64,000 bases of DNA from Flavobacterium hibernum (GTDB taxonomy: Bacteria; Bacteroidota; Bacteroidia; Flavobacteriales; Flavobacteriaceae): positions 486,881-550,880 of the forward strand of contig NZ_JPRK01000005.1 in assembly GCF_000832125.1 (NCBI RefSeq), read 5' to 3'. Below the pieces are notes generated by a model. The model was not told the DNA's origin. It worked only from the letters and a program-made list of their open reading frames with translations, and did not search any database. Position 1 is the stretch's first letter. Every line of letters begins with the position of its first letter. The translations under genes were made by a program, and so were the position numbers. Shown piece after piece: positions 17,793 to 27,158 of this stretch.

Positions 17793-17812
17793 CCAGTTTG
17801 TTTGAAATTATC

Positions 17813-18160
17813 TTAGTTTCTATTTGCGATAGCATTTTTTTGTAAATTCTTAACTGAGCTAATTTTGCTGTTTTCATAAGCAACCTCGCAAAGATTTTTA
17901 TCGTTAAAAAACACCCATTTCCCAGTTTTCAATCCGTTTGTGTATTCTCCAACAGCAACTTTGTTTCCTTTTACATCGTAAGATACCCAAACACCATCTA
18001 ATTTACCATCTTTAAAGAAGCCTTCTTGTTGTACATTTCCATTTTCATAATAGTAAGTAGCTTTTACTTTGTTTCCAACAGCTTCTAATTCTGGATTTAT
18101 CTCTTGTGCAACTAAAATTCCAGAGAACATCATTGCAACTAAAATCACACATTTTTTCAT
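17813..18160 (-). CDS. Secreted MORN-repeat-like protein
   Basis: 115 residues from the ATG at 18158-18160 (MKKCVILVAMMF), giving a signal peptide ending LVAQ; the upstream in-frame ATG at 18184 adds eight residues before the n-region and is rejected. The mature part has about three MORN-type repeats (YYENGNVQQEGFFKDGKLDG, GNKVAVGEYTNGLKTGKW). Small exported MORN-variant proteins are common in Bacteroidetes, and their role is unknown. It stands alone between two terminators. Confidence 0.8.
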   Translation of the reverse strand: MKKCVILVAMMFSGILVAQEINPELEAVGNKVKATYYYENGNVQQEGFFKDGKLDGVWVSYDVKGNKVAVGEYTNGLKTGKWVFFNDKNLCEVAYENSKISSVKNLQKNAIANRN

Positions 18161-18287
18161 ATCTTGAGGTATTAATGTTATCAAATCTTTATCAAATATA
18201 ATTAATTGTTTACATTAAAAAAACTTTTACTTAACAATTTGATAACATTGAGCAAAAACTTAACATTGGAAATATCTTAAAAATAAA

Positions 18288-18313
18288 AAAACCAGTGCTT
18301 AGGCACTGGTTTT
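18288..18313. terminator. Intrinsic terminator of the TlpA-like gene
   Basis: AAAACCAGTGC (18288-18298) and GCACTGGTTTT (18303-18313) form a perfect 11-bp stem with a 4-nt loop. It lies about 58 nt after the stop of the minus-strand TlpA-like gene, with an A-rich run on its left that reads as Us in that transcript. Confidence 0.85.
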
Positions 18314-18370
18314 ACTGGGATTTTATAAAAAACACAAAATTACGATAACGTTGTAAATTTGATCAATAAA

Positions 18371-19363
18371 TTACTTCAATAATGAATCTAACTCTGCTTG
18401 AAGTTCTGGTTGCGAAGGTCTTGCAGCATCAGCCTTTAAAACATTTCCTTTTGGATCAATCAAAATAAATCTTGGAATTCCTGTAACACCATAACTTGTT
18501 ACAAACTCAGATTCCCAATCTTTATCTGCAAATAATTGAATACCTCCTAATTTTTTATCTTCAACAAATTTCTTCCATTTTTCATTGTCTTTCAATTTAT
18601 CGATAGAAATACTAACGAACTCAATATTTTTTCCGTGATATTTTTCTTCAATTTTTTGAAGATAAGGAATCTCTGCTCTACATGGCGCGCACCAAGTTGC
18701 CCAAAGATCGATATAAACATACTTACCTTTAAGATCAGATAGTTTTGTTTTTCCTCCTTTAAAATTTTCATAATCAAAACCAGGAGAAGGTTTTCCGGTA
18801 AATTTATTTGCTTTAGCTGCGCTTTCATAATTCCTGATAGCAAATTTATTAAAACGCTCAAAATTCTCTTTCATTGCAGTTACAAATTCCGGATCAAAAG
18901 ACCCTTTCTCTAAGCTTTCCTTATCTGTCTTATTTTTAGCCTCTAATATTACTGCAAATTCAGCAGGCTCTTTAGAAAAAGCTTCCTCAAGTTTTTCATT
19001 TCTTAAAGCTTGTTGTGCCAAAAAATTACTTTCTTCAACACCTTTACCTTTATAAACAATAGTTTCATCAAATTCTTTGGCATTCATCGTTAAATTTACC
19101 TCAGAATTTGGTTTTAAATATAATCTTGAAGATTCAGTTCCGTCAGAGAACACATAAAATCCTTTTGGTGCATCAAAAGAAGCTACAAAAGTTTCCTTTT
19201 TGTTAATTGGAATAACTTGTGTAAAATTATCGTTTCCTTTAATGACAAGAGTGTCACTATTTCTATTGGCAATTTTAGCCGTAAATTTAATCTGATTTTT
19301 AGTTTGACCGATAACATTCAAAGCGCTAAAAATCAACAGACCAGTAACAAAAAGTTTATTCAT
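18371..19363 (-). CDS. TlpA-like periplasmic thiol-disulfide oxidoreductase
   Basis: 330 residues. A signal peptide ends NVIGQ (residue 20). An N-terminal beta domain of the DUF4369-like kind (about 22-110) and a helical linker precede the C-terminal thioredoxin-fold AhpC/TSA domain (about 192-330). The active site WCAPC has Cys225 and Cys228, and the cis-proline segment is GIPRFILID. It probably reduces periplasmic disulfides, for example during cytochrome or other exported-protein maturation. The N-terminal domain is a Bacteroidetes hallmark. A promoter-like TAGATTTG lies at 19391-19398 on the minus strand. Confidence 0.9.
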   Translation of the reverse strand: MNKLFVTGLLIFSALNVIGQTKNQIKFTAKIANRNSDTLVIKGNDNFTQVIPINKKETFVASFDAPKGFYVFSDGTESSRLYLKPNSEVNLTMNAKEFDETIVYKGKGVEESNFLAQQALRNEKLEEAFSKEPAEFAVILEAKNKTDKESLEKGSFDPEFVTAMKENFERFNKFAIRNYESAAKANKFTGKPSPGFDYENFKGGKTKLSDLKGKYVYIDLWATWCAPCRAEIPYLQKIEEKYHGKNIEFVSISIDKLKDNEKWKKFVEDKKLGGIQLFADKDWESEFVTSYGVTGIPRFILIDPKGNVLKADAARPSQPELQAELDSLLK

Positions 19364-19390
19364 ATAAATTAAAATTAGTTTTTAGTGATC

Positions 19391-19398
19391 CAAATCTA
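19391..19398 (-). promoter_or_regulatory. Predicted -7 box of the TlpA-like gene
   Basis: The plus strand reads CAAATCTA, so the minus strand reads TAGATTTG, an exact TAnnTTTG match 28 nt before the ATG. Confidence 0.45.
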
Positions 19399-19572
19399 AA
19401 GAAATTACTGCTGAGAAATTTAAGAATTAACAAAAAATTTTCAAATTGTTATACAATTCATTACCATTTTCTAACCTGTAGATCATTTAAACTCAGAATT
19501 TGATGCAATAAAATGATATTTTTCTTTTATAGTTAATTCTAATTTTAAATGGTATAATTTGAATTTTGTGTT

Positions 19573-19580
19573 TACTTTTG
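19573..19580 (+). promoter_or_regulatory. Predicted -7 box of aspS
   Basis: TACTTTTG is an exact TAnnTTTG match ending 18 nt before the ATG at 19599, so the leader would be very short. It lies inside the longest possible aspS frame and thus argues against the start at 19566. Confidence 0.5.
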
Positions 19581-19598
19581 CAGTCTAAAATTTTGATC

Positions 19599-21350
19599 AT
19601 GTATAGAAGTCATAATTGTGGCGAATTAAACGCCTCAAATATTAATACGGAAGTTACACTAGCGGGTTGGGTTCAAAAATCACGCGATAAAGGATTTATG
19701 AATTGGGTTGATTTGCGCGACCGTTACGGAATTACACAACTTATTTTCGACGAAAGTCGTACCGAAAAAACGGTTTTCGAATTGGCCAAAACTCTTGGTA
19801 GAGAATTTGTTATTCAGGTAAAAGGAACTGTAATTGAGCGTGAAGCAAAAAACAAAAACATTCCAACTGGTGAAATCGAAATTTTAGTTACTGAATTAAC
19901 AATCTTAAACGCTGCTTTAACTCCTCCATTTACAATTGAAGATGAGACTGATGGCGGAGAAGATATCAGAATGAAATATCGTTATTTAGATATTCGTCGT
20001 AATCCGGTAAAAAACAGCTTATTGTTCCGCCACAAAGTAGCGATGGAAGTTCGTAAATATCTGTCTGATTTAGATTTCTGCGAAGTTGAAACTCCTTACC
20101 TAATCAAATCTACTCCAGAAGGAGCGAGAGATTTCGTTGTACCAAGTCGTATGAACGAAGGCCAATTTTATGCATTACCACAATCTCCACAAACTTTCAA
20201 ACAATTATTGATGGTGGGCGGAATGGATAAATATTTTCAAATTGTGAAATGTTTCCGTGACGAAGATTTACGTGCAGACCGTCAGCCTGAGTTTACACAA
20301 ATCGACTGCGAAATGGCATTTGTAGAGCAAGAAGACATTTTGAATGTTTTTGAAGGATTGACAAGACATTTATTAAAAGAAATTAAAGGTATTGAAGTAG
20401 ATAAATTCCCAAGAATTACCTACGATTATGCCATGAAAACATACGGAAATGACAAACCGGACATTCGTTTTGGGATGGAATTTGGTGAGTTAAACGAATT
20501 TGCACAACACAAAGATTTCCCAGTATTTAATGCTGCTGAATTAGTTGTGGGAATTGCTGTTCCTGGAGCAGGAAACTACACTCGTAAAGAAATTGACGGG
20601 TTAATTGACTGGGTAAAACGTCCACAAGTTGGAGCATCAGGAATGGTTTATACAAAATGTAATGACGATGGAACTTTTAAATCATCTGTGGACAAATTCT
20701 ACGATCAGGATGATTTAGGACAATGGGCAAAAATAACAGGTGCAAAACCTGGAGATATGATTTTTGTACTTTCTGGACCAGCTAACAAAACACGTGCTCA
20801 ACTTTCTGCACTTCGTATGGAATTAGCAACTCGTTTAGGATTGCGTAATCCAGAAGTATTTGCTCCACTATGGGTTGTAGATTTCCCATTATTAGAACTG
20901 GACGAAGAAAGTGGTCGTTATCATGCAATGCACCATCCATTTACATCGCCAAAACCAGAGGATATGCAATTATTGGAGACAGAACCAGGAAAAGTTCGTG
21001 CCAATGCTTATGATATGGTTTTAAACGGAAATGAAATTGGAGGAGGATCTATTCGTATTCATGATAAGGCAACTCAACAATTAATGTTCAAATATTTAGG
21101 ATTTACTGAAGACGAAGCAAAAGCTCAATTTGGTTTCTTAATGGATGCTTTTCAATTTGGAGCACCACCACACGGAGGATTGGCTTTTGGTTTAGACCGT
21201 TTAGTTGCAATCTTGGGTGGACAGGAAACTATTAGAGATTTTATTGCATTCCCTAAAAACAATTCAGGACGTGATGTAATGATCGATGCACCTGCTGCAA
21301 TTGACGATACTCAATTAAAAGAATTGCATATCAAACTTGATACGATCTAA
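19599..21350 (+). CDS. aspS: Aspartate--tRNA ligase
   Basis: 583 residues from the ATG at 19599 ([12 protein letters not shown]). It is a class II aminoacyl-tRNA synthetase that charges tRNA-Asp in the cytoplasm. The OB-fold anticodon-binding domain (about 1-105, [20 protein letters not shown]) is followed by the catalytic core with class II motif 2 ([18 protein letters not shown]), the bacterial GAD insertion domain (about 290-410), and motif 3 ([13 protein letters not shown]). Length is normal for bacterial AspRS. The in-frame ATG at 19566 is upstream of the -7 box and not conserved in character. It is monocistronic, with a terminator following. Confidence 0.97.
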   Translation: MYRSHNCGELNASNINTEVTLAGWVQKSRDKGFMNWVDLRDRYGITQLIFDESRTEKTVFELAKTLGREFVIQVKGTVIEREAKNKNIPTGEIEILVTELTILNAALTPPFTIEDETDGGEDIRMKYRYLDIRRNPVKNSLLFRHKVAMEVRKYLSDLDFCEVETPYLIKSTPEGARDFVVPSRMNEGQFYALPQSPQTFKQLLMVGGMDKYFQIVKCFRDEDLRADRQPEFTQIDCEMAFVEQEDILNVFEGLTRHLLKEIKGIEVDKFPRITYDYAMKTYGNDKPDIRFGMEFGELNEFAQHKDFPVFNAAELVVGIAVPGAGNYTRKEIDGLIDWVKRPQVGASGMVYTKCNDDGTFKSSVDKFYDQDDLGQWAKITGAKPGDMIFVLSGPANKTRAQLSALRMELATRLGLRNPEVFAPLWVVDFPLLELDEESGRYHAMHHPFTSPKPEDMQLLETEPGKVRANAYDMVLNGNEIGGGSIRIHDKATQQLMFKYLGFTEDEAKAQFGFLMDAFQFGAPPHGGLAFGLDRLVAILGGQETIRDFIAFPKNNSGRDVMIDAPAAIDDTQLKELHIKLDTI

Positions 21351-21375
21351 TTTTTTTTAAATAAAATTAAAACAC

Positions 21376-21410
21376 AAAAACTGCAACTTTTTTAGCTGCA
21401 GTTTTTTTTT
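21376..21410 (+). terminator. Intrinsic terminator of aspS
   Basis: AAAAACTGCA pairs with TGCAGTTTTT across a T-rich loop, followed by a T-tract, about 25 nt after the aspS stop. Confidence 0.8.
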
Positions 21411-21629
21411 ATTTCTTAACAAAAATTAACCAAAAAACAACATTAAAATCAAAGTAGTTAATTTACTACAAACAATTCAGGTGTTCAGGGTTTTGAACTA
21501 TCAATAATGATTCGTTATTTTAGGTAGTAGCAGACTACATTTGATGCAAAATAAATAGCGAAAACACTGTGAATCAATAATTTTTACAAAAAATTAACAC
21601 CTTATTGTCTTTTGTATGAATTTATATCT

Positions 21630-21637
21630 TACATTTG
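21630..21637 (+). promoter_or_regulatory. Predicted -7 box of the cold-shock gene
   Basis: TACATTTG is an exact TAnnTTTG match, with TTG at 21605-21607 (spacing 22). A second exact TACATTTG lies at 21536-21543 and would give a leader of over 100 nt, as in many cold-shock mRNAs. Otherwise 21411-21666 holds no gene I can see. Confidence 0.45.
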
Positions 21638-21666
21638 CTTCATTATAAATTATTATTACAATTACA

Positions 21667-21861
21667 ATGCGTACAGGTACAGTAAAATTTTTCAATGAAT
21701 CTAAAGGTTATGGATTCATTACAGACGAAGAAACAGGAAAAGATATCTTCGTTCACGCTTCAGGAATTAACGCGGAAGAATTACGCGAAGGTGACCGTGT
21801 AAGCTATGAAGAAGAAGAAGGAAGAAAAGGGAAAGTTGCTGCTAAAGTAGCAGTAATCTAA
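21667..21861 (+). CDS. Cold-shock domain protein
   Basis: 64 residues, one complete cold-shock domain. RNP1 (KGYGFI) and RNP2 (DIFVHAS) RNA-binding motifs are visible, as is the N-terminal GTVKFFNESKGYG. It is a single-stranded RNA/DNA chaperone acting in the cytoplasm, usually induced by cold or at growth transitions. It is monocistronic: a preceding leader of at least 25 nt and a strong terminator 44 nt downstream. Which of the several Csp paralogues it is cannot be told. Confidence 0.95.
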   Translation: MRTGTVKFFNESKGYGFITDEETGKDIFVHASGINAEELREGDRVSYEEEEGRKGKVAAKVAVI

Positions 21862-21904
21862 GAAAAATATAGCAATTTATTTTTTTTGCCTCTGAATGGT
21901 TTTG

Positions 21905-21939
21905 AAAACGTTTCGATTTATTTCGAAACGTTTTTTTTT
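21905..21939 (+). terminator. Intrinsic terminator of the cold-shock gene
   Basis: AAAACGTTTCGA (21905-21916) and TCGAAACGTTTT (21923-21934) form a perfect 12-bp stem with a 6-nt loop and a T-tract. Confidence 0.9.
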
Positions 21940-22040
21940 GCCCAAATCTTAAAAAAATCTTAAAAAAAGAGATTGTTATTTATAATCGATAAAAATTACA
22001 AGTAAACGATGTTTCATCGGGTACTTATATCCTCCTTTCG

Positions 22041-22072
22041 TTTGTGATTTACAGAGTTGAAAGTTATCTTTG
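22041..22072 (+). promoter_or_regulatory. Predicted promoter of the nuo operon
   Basis: TTTG (22041-22044) and TATCTTTG (22065-22072) both match the Bacteroidetes -33/-7 consensus exactly, with 20-bp spacing. The implied start is near 22079, about 26 nt before nuoA. This is the best promoter match in the window and rules out the upstream in-frame nuoA ATG at 22057. Confidence 0.75.
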
Positions 22073-22104
22073 TGGCTTATTCTTTAAGTAAAAAACCTAA
22101 GTTT

Positions 22105-22470
22105 ATGCAATCTGATCAATACAGTTACATTCCAATTTTAATGCAAGCCATTTTAGCTATTGGTTTTGTAGTAGGAACAATCATTATATCCGGAAAATTA
22201 GGACCAAAAAGAAGCTCTGAAGTAAAAGATAAAAACTTTGAGTGTGGTATCGAATCTGTAGGTAACGCACGTATTCCTTTCTCAGTAAAATATTTCCTAG
22301 TTGCCATTTTATTTGTATTGTTTGACGTAGAGGTTATTTTCCTTTACCCATGGGCAGTAAACTTTAAAGAATTAGGAATTGAAGGAATGCTTAAGATGAT
22401 CGTGTTTATGTCACTTCTTTTAGTTGGCTTTTTCTACATTATCAAGAAAAAAGCATTAGACTGGGAATAA
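22105..22470 (+). CDS. nuoA: NADH-quinone oxidoreductase subunit A
   Basis: 121 residues from the ATG at 22105 (MQSDQYSYIP). It is a three-helix inner-membrane subunit of complex I. The FECGIESVGNARIPFSVKYF loop and DVEVIFLYPWA motif, which contribute to the quinone-channel/membrane interface, are both present. It is the first gene of a 14-gene operon in canonical order. The in-frame ATG at 22057 lies upstream of the promoter -7 box and is rejected. Confidence 0.96.
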   Translation: MQSDQYSYIPILMQAILAIGFVVGTIIISGKLGPKRSSEVKDKNFECGIESVGNARIPFSVKYFLVAILFVLFDVEVIFLYPWAVNFKELGIEGMLKMIVFMSLLLVGFFYIIKKKALDWE

Positions 22471-22630
22471 GAAATCTTAAATTTCAGATTATAGATTTTA
22501 AATTGACCTGATTTAGAATTCTAAATTTGAAAGTAAGTTTCTCAAAATATAATATTGATTTTTAAATATTGATTTCGATTTTCACGATTTGCAAAAATCT
22601 AAAATCAGAAATCTAAAATCTAAAATAAAA
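22471..22630 (+). repeat. AT-rich spacer with TCTAAAA repeats between nuoA and nuoB
   Basis: The left side carries AGATTATAGATTTTAAATT and the right side several copies of TCTAAAATC ending just before the nuoB ATG, so the transcript can fold back on itself. The same design recurs between nuoD and nuoE. No gene is present here. Confidence 0.6.
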
Positions 22631-23179
22631 ATGAGCGATTCAAATGTAAATATGGTTGCGCCACCCGAAGGGGTTGTAGGAGAAGGTTTCTTCGCTACAA
22701 AACTTAATGATGTTGTAGGTTTAGCAAGAGCCAATTCATTATGGCCATTGCCTTTTGCAACTTCATGCTGTGGTATCGAATTCATGGCTACAATGGCATC
22801 ACATTACGATTTAGCACGATTTGGTTCTGAGCGTGTGAGTTTTTCTCCTCGCCAGGCAGATATGTTATTAGTAATGGGAACTATTTCTAAAAAAATGGCG
22901 CCTATTTTAAGACAAGTTTACGAACAAATGTCTGAACCTCGCTGGGTAATTGCAGTTGGAGCATGTGCTTCATCAGGAGGAATCTTTGATACTTACTCAG
23001 TTTTACAAGGAATTGACAAAGTTATTCCGGTTGACGTTTACGTTCCGGGATGCCCGCCAAGACCAGAACAAATTGTTGATGGAGTAATGAAACTTCAAGA
23101 ATTGGTAAAAAGCGAATCTGTTAGACGCAGAAGCTCACCAGAATACCAAGAATTACTAGCTTCATATAATATTTCATAA
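22631..23179 (+). CDS. nuoB: NADH-quinone oxidoreductase subunit B
   Basis: 182 residues from the ATG at 22631 ([14 protein letters not shown]). It carries the terminal 4Fe-4S cluster N2, which passes electrons to quinone. The ligands are visible: the tandem cysteines in [11 protein letters not shown] (C46, C47), the cysteine of GACASSGG, and [10 protein letters not shown]. It is a peripheral-arm subunit at the membrane junction. An upstream ATG at 22589 would place the start within the repeat spacer and is rejected. nuoC starts 1 bp after the stop. Confidence 0.97.
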   Translation: MSDSNVNMVAPPEGVVGEGFFATKLNDVVGLARANSLWPLPFATSCCGIEFMATMASHYDLARFGSERVSFSPRQADMLLVMGTISKKMAPILRQVYEQMSEPRWVIAVGACASSGGIFDTYSVLQGIDKVIPVDVYVPGCPPRPEQIVDGVMKLQELVKSESVRRRSSPEYQELLASYNIS

Positions 23180-23180
23180 G

Positions 23181-23702
23181 ATGGCTTTAGAAAACACCCT
23201 AATTCAAGATAAACTTACAGAAACATTTGACACAAGTGTTTTTAACTTTCAACAAGAAAGAGATATTTTTTCATTAGAAACTACAGCTGATAAAATTACA
23301 GCCCTGATTCTTTTTTTGAAAAATGATTCTGATTTACGTTTCCACTTTTTAACAGATTTGTGTGGAGTTCATTATCCAGACAACGAAACAGATCGTCAGT
23401 TTGCAATCGTATACCACTTACACAATTGGTACGAAAACAAACGTATTAGAATCAAAGTTTTCATAAATGGTGAAAAACCAGAGATAAAAACCATTTCAAA
23501 CATTTTCTTGAGTTCAAATTGGATGGAAAGAGAAACTTACGATTTCTTCGGGATTAACTTTATTGGTCATCCGCAATTGAAACGTATTTTGAATATGGAC
23601 GAAATGATATCGTTCCCAATGCGAAAAGAATTCCCAATGGAAGACAGCGGAAGAACTGATAAAGACGACAGATTCTTTGGAAGAACAACAACAAATTGCT
23701 AA
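23181..23702 (+). CDS. nuoC: NADH-quinone oxidoreductase subunit C
   Basis: 173 residues, the 30-kDa subunit of the complex I peripheral arm. HFLTDLCGVHYPD and the family signature around MERETYDFFGINFIGHPQLKRIL are present. NuoC is separate here, not fused to NuoD as in Escherichia coli. It is nearly contiguous with nuoB and 24 bp from nuoD. It has no cofactor and helps shape the quinone site with NuoD. Confidence 0.95.
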   Translation: MALENTLIQDKLTETFDTSVFNFQQERDIFSLETTADKITALILFLKNDSDLRFHFLTDLCGVHYPDNETDRQFAIVYHLHNWYENKRIRIKVFINGEKPEIKTISNIFLSSNWMERETYDFFGINFIGHPQLKRILNMDEMISFPMRKEFPMEDSGRTDKDDRFFGRTTTNC

Positions 23703-23726
23703 AAATAAATAATTCAACATTATAAA

Positions 23727-24965
23727 ATGTCAGAACTATTATTATCACCAGAGCATCGATATGCTAAAATAGTAAAAGATAGACTAAATGAAGACGGAAG
23801 CGAGCTTTCAGTACTTAATTTAGGTCCTACTCACCCAGCCACTCACGGTATTTTTCAAAATATCTTGTTAATGGATGGAGAAAGAATTCTTGAGGCCGAA
23901 CCAACAATTGGTTACATTCACAGAGCTTTCGAAAAAATTGCCGAAAATCGTCCTTTTTATCAAATTACTCCACTTACAGACCGTATGAACTACTGTTCTT
24001 CCCCTATTAACAATATGGGATGGTGGATGACTTTAGAAAAATTATTAAATATTGAAGTTCCTAAAAGAGCTCAATATCTAAGAGTTATTGTAATGGAATT
24101 GGCACGTATTACGGATCACTTAATCTGTAACTCAATTCTTGGTGTAGATACTGGTGCTTATACTGGTTTCTTATATGTTTTTCAATTTAGAGAAAAAGTT
24201 TACGAGATCTATGAAGAAATTTGTGGTGCCCGTTTAACAACAAATATGGGAAGAATTGGTGGTTTCGAAAGAGATTGGTCACCAGAAGCTTTCCGCAAAT
24301 TAGATGTGTTTTTACAAGATTTTCCTGTCGCTTGGCAAGAATTTGTAAACTTATTCGAAAGAAACAGAATTTTCCTTGATAGAACTGTAGACGTAGGTGC
24401 AATCTCGGCAGAGCAAGCAATGGCTTACGGATTTACAGGTCCAAACTTACGTGCTGCGGGAGTTGATTACGACGTTCGTGTTGCACAACCTTATTCATCA
24501 TACGAAGATTTCGATTTTGTGGTTCCTGTTGGAAAATCAGGAGATACTTACGATCGTTTCTGTGTTCGTAATGCTGAAGTTTGGGAAAGTTTAAGCATTA
24601 TTCGTCAGGCATTAGAAAAAATGCCAGCCGGAAACGAATATCATGCTGAAGTTCCAGATTACTATCTTCCTCCAAAAGAAGATGTTTATACTTCTATGGA
24701 ATCTTTAATTTATCACTTTAAGATCGTAATGGGAGAAGTTCCTGTACCAGTTGCAGAAATTTACCACCCAGTTGAAGGAGGAAATGGAGAAATAGGATTC
24801 TATTTAGTTACAGACGGAAGTAGAACTCCATATAGATTACATTTTAGAAGACCTTGCTTTATTTATTACCAAGCATATCCAGAAATGATTAAAGGTGCTT
24901 TATTATCAGATGCAATTGTTATTCTATCAAGTTTAAATGTTATTGCTGGAGAATTAGACGCCTAA
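23727..24965 (+). CDS. nuoD: NADH-quinone oxidoreductase subunit D
   Basis: 412 residues, the 49-kDa subunit that with NuoB forms the quinone-binding cavity; distantly related to the large subunit of NiFe hydrogenases but lacking the metal cysteines. LGPTHPATHGIFQNIL (the quinone-loop His), RITDHLICNS and the segment DVGAISAEQAMAYGFTGPNLRA are diagnostic. Length is normal. A 199-bp repeat-rich spacer separates it from nuoE. Confidence 0.97.
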   Translation: MSELLLSPEHRYAKIVKDRLNEDGSELSVLNLGPTHPATHGIFQNILLMDGERILEAEPTIGYIHRAFEKIAENRPFYQITPLTDRMNYCSSPINNMGWWMTLEKLLNIEVPKRAQYLRVIVMELARITDHLICNSILGVDTGAYTGFLYVFQFREKVYEIYEEICGARLTTNMGRIGGFERDWSPEAFRKLDVFLQDFPVAWQEFVNLFERNRIFLDRTVDVGAISAEQAMAYGFTGPNLRAAGVDYDVRVAQPYSSYEDFDFVVPVGKSGDTYDRFCVRNAEVWESLSIIRQALEKMPAGNEYHAEVPDYYLPPKEDVYTSMESLIYHFKIVMGEVPVPVAEIYHPVEGGNGEIGFYLVTDGSRTPYRLHFRRPCFIYYQAYPEMIKGALLSDAIVILSSLNVIAGELDA

Positions 24966-25164
24966 CAAATTGTAGATTTTAGATTGTAGATTTTAGATTG
25001 CTGATTGAAATGCAGATTTTAGAATTTAGATTTAAAAATTATAATTACGAATTGAAAAATTCAGATTGAAGAATCTAAAACTTAAATAATGATTGAAGAA
25101 TCATAGATTGTAGACAAAGATTAAAAAAAATCTAAAATCTAAAATCTAAAATCTAAAATTAAAA
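24966..25164 (+). repeat. AT-rich inverted-repeat spacer between nuoD and nuoE
   Basis: The left end has two tandem copies of TTGTAGATTTTAGA (24970-24983 and 24984-24997). The right end has four tandem copies of TCTAAAA (25131-25158) directly before the nuoE ATG. The two ends are complementary (TTTTAGA/TCTAAAA), so the 199-nt transcript spacer can form a long AT hairpin. A related spacer lies between nuoA and nuoB. Confidence 0.75.
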
Positions 25165-25695
25165 ATGGAACGAAAACATTACAAACAAGAAATAAACATG
25201 ACCGAAGCATTGATGACTCGCATCAATGAATTAATCAGTCATTATCCGGAAGACAAAAGAAAATCAGCTTTGTTGCCAGTTTTGCACGAAGTGCAAGATG
25301 CACATGATAACTGGTTGAGTATTGAGTTGCAGGATAAAGTTGCAGAAATTTTGCACATCAAACCAATTGAGGTTTACGAAGTGGTTACTTTTTATACCAT
25401 GTACAACCAAAAACCAATTGGAAAATACATGTTCGAATTTTGCCAGACTTCTTGTTGTTGTTTAAATGGTGCCGAAAATTTAATGGATTATACTTCTGAA
25501 AAATTAGGCATTAAAATGGGAGAAACAACTCCAGACGGAATGTTTACCATTGCTGGCGTAGAATGTTTAGGTGCTTGCGGATATGCTCCGATGATGCAGT
25601 TAGGTGATTTCTACAAAGAAAAATTGACAGAAGATAAAATCGATCAGTTAATCGCTGATTGTAGAGATAATAAAATAATATTACACGATAAATAA
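25165..25695 (+). CDS. nuoE: NADH-quinone oxidoreductase subunit E
   Basis: 176 residues, the 24-kDa thioredoxin-like subunit carrying the 2Fe-2S cluster N1a near FMN. Ligands follow the C-x4-C ... C-x3-C pattern: CQTSCC in FEFCQTSCCCLNGAE and CLGAC in VECLGACGYAPMM. An extra run of cysteines (CCC) follows the first ligand, with the family spacing kept. The N-terminal helical domain (INELISHYPEDKRKSALLPVLHEVQ) is standard. nuoF starts 1 bp after the stop. Confidence 0.96.
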   Translation: MERKHYKQEINMTEALMTRINELISHYPEDKRKSALLPVLHEVQDAHDNWLSIELQDKVAEILHIKPIEVYEVVTFYTMYNQKPIGKYMFEFCQTSCCCLNGAENLMDYTSEKLGIKMGETTPDGMFTIAGVECLGACGYAPMMQLGDFYKEKLTEDKIDQLIADCRDNKIILHDK

Positions 25696-25696
25696 G

Positions 25697-27067
25697 ATGT
25701 CACAGAAAATATTATTAGATAAAATCAATGTTCCAGGAATTAAAACCTACGAAGTATATCGCCAAAATGGTGGTTATGCATCTGTAGAAAAAGCTTTAAA
25801 AACACTTACACCAGATGAAGTTGTTGAAGAAGTAAAAAAATCAGGTCTTCGCGGACGTGGTGGGGCTGGTTTCCCAGCTGGAATGAAATGGAGTTTTATT
25901 GATAAAAAATCAGGAAAACCAAGACATTTAGTTTGTAATGCTGATGAGTCTGAACCAGGAACATTTAAAGATCGTTATTTGATGGAATTTATTCCTCACT
26001 TATTGATCGAAGGAATGATTACCTCTAGTTTCGCTTTAGGTGCTAACCTTTCATACATCTACATTCGTGGAGAATATATGTGGGTTTTCAAAATTTTAGA
26101 AAGAGCAATCGCCGAAGCAAAAGCTGCCGGATGGTTAGGAAAAAATATATTAGGAACAGGTTACGATTTAGAATTACACGTTCATTGTGGAGCCGGAGCT
26201 TATATTTGTGGAGAAGAAACTGCACTTATTGAATCTTTGGAAGGTAAAAGAGGAAATCCTCGTATTAAACCACCTTTCCCTGCGGTTTCTGGACTTTGGG
26301 CAAATCCAACTGTAGTAAATAACGTAGAAACTATTGCAACTGTGCCTTGGATCATCAACAACTCTGGCGATGATTATGCAAAAATAGGAATTGGTCGTTC
26401 TACAGGAACTAAATTAATTTCAGCTTCAGGGCACGTTAAAAATCCTGGTGTTTATGAAATTGAATTAGGTTTAAGTGTAGATGAGTTCATGAATTCTGAT
26501 GAATATTTAGGTGGAATGTCTTCTAGCAGACCTTTAAAAGCGTTTGTTCCCGGAGGATCTTCTGTGCCAATTTTACCGGCAGAATTAATTTTCAAAACTG
26601 CAAATGGAGAAGACAGATTAATGACTTACGAATCTTTAAGTGATGGTGGTTTTGCTACCGGATCTATGTTAGGTTCTGGAGGATTTATAGTTTACAATGA
26701 TACTGCTTGTGTAGTAAGAAACACTTGGAATTTTGCTCGTTTTTACCACCACGAATCTTGCGGACAATGTACTCCTTGCCGTGAAGGAACTGGATGGTTA
26801 GAAAAAATATTATGGAGAATCGAAAACGGTCAAGGTCGTGAAGAGGATATCGAATTATTATGGAGCATTCAAAGTAAAATCGAAGGAAATACAATTTGTC
26901 CACTTGGTGACGCAGCTTCTTGGCCAGTAGCAGCAGCAATTCGTCACTTTAGAGATGAATTTGAATATCATGTTCGTTTCCCTGAAAAAATTAAAAATAG
27001 AGATCACTTTGTTGCTGAACCTTTTTCACAAGTAAAGCATTTAGTAGGCGGTAAAGTAATCGTATAA
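25697..27067 (+). CDS. nuoF: NADH-quinone oxidoreductase subunit F
   Basis: 456 residues, the 51-kDa flavoprotein where NADH is oxidised. The FMN/NADH-binding glycine loop GLRGRGGAGFPAGMKW lies at about 50-65, with further binding around HCGAGAYICGEETALIESLEG. The 4Fe-4S cluster N3 ligands are in ESCGQCTPCREG plus the cysteine in NTICPLGDAA. Full length for the family. A 91-bp gap, with AAAGTTATAAAGTT-like sequence and no gene, separates it from nuoG. Confidence 0.97.
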   Translation: MSQKILLDKINVPGIKTYEVYRQNGGYASVEKALKTLTPDEVVEEVKKSGLRGRGGAGFPAGMKWSFIDKKSGKPRHLVCNADESEPGTFKDRYLMEFIPHLLIEGMITSSFALGANLSYIYIRGEYMWVFKILERAIAEAKAAGWLGKNILGTGYDLELHVHCGAGAYICGEETALIESLEGKRGNPRIKPPFPAVSGLWANPTVVNNVETIATVPWIINNSGDDYAKIGIGRSTGTKLISASGHVKNPGVYEIELGLSVDEFMNSDEYLGGMSSSRPLKAFVPGGSSVPILPAELIFKTANGEDRLMTYESLSDGGFATGSMLGSGGFIVYNDTACVVRNTWNFARFYHHESCGQCTPCREGTGWLEKILWRIENGQGREEDIELLWSIQSKIEGNTICPLGDAASWPVAAAIRHFRDEFEYHVRFPEKIKNRDHFVAEPFSQVKHLVGGKVIV

Positions 27068-27158
27068 AAAATAAAGTAGAAAGTTATAAAGTTAACAATA
27101 TTAAAAGGACAGCAAATCTTTTGAATATTCCGACTTTCAACATTCAAATCAATAAGAG

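Noticed and set aside
25131..25158. Four tandem heptamers that could suggest a CRISPR-like or microsatellite array
   Set aside because: The units are 7 bp with no spacers; they form one side of an inverted-repeat spacer in the nuo operon.
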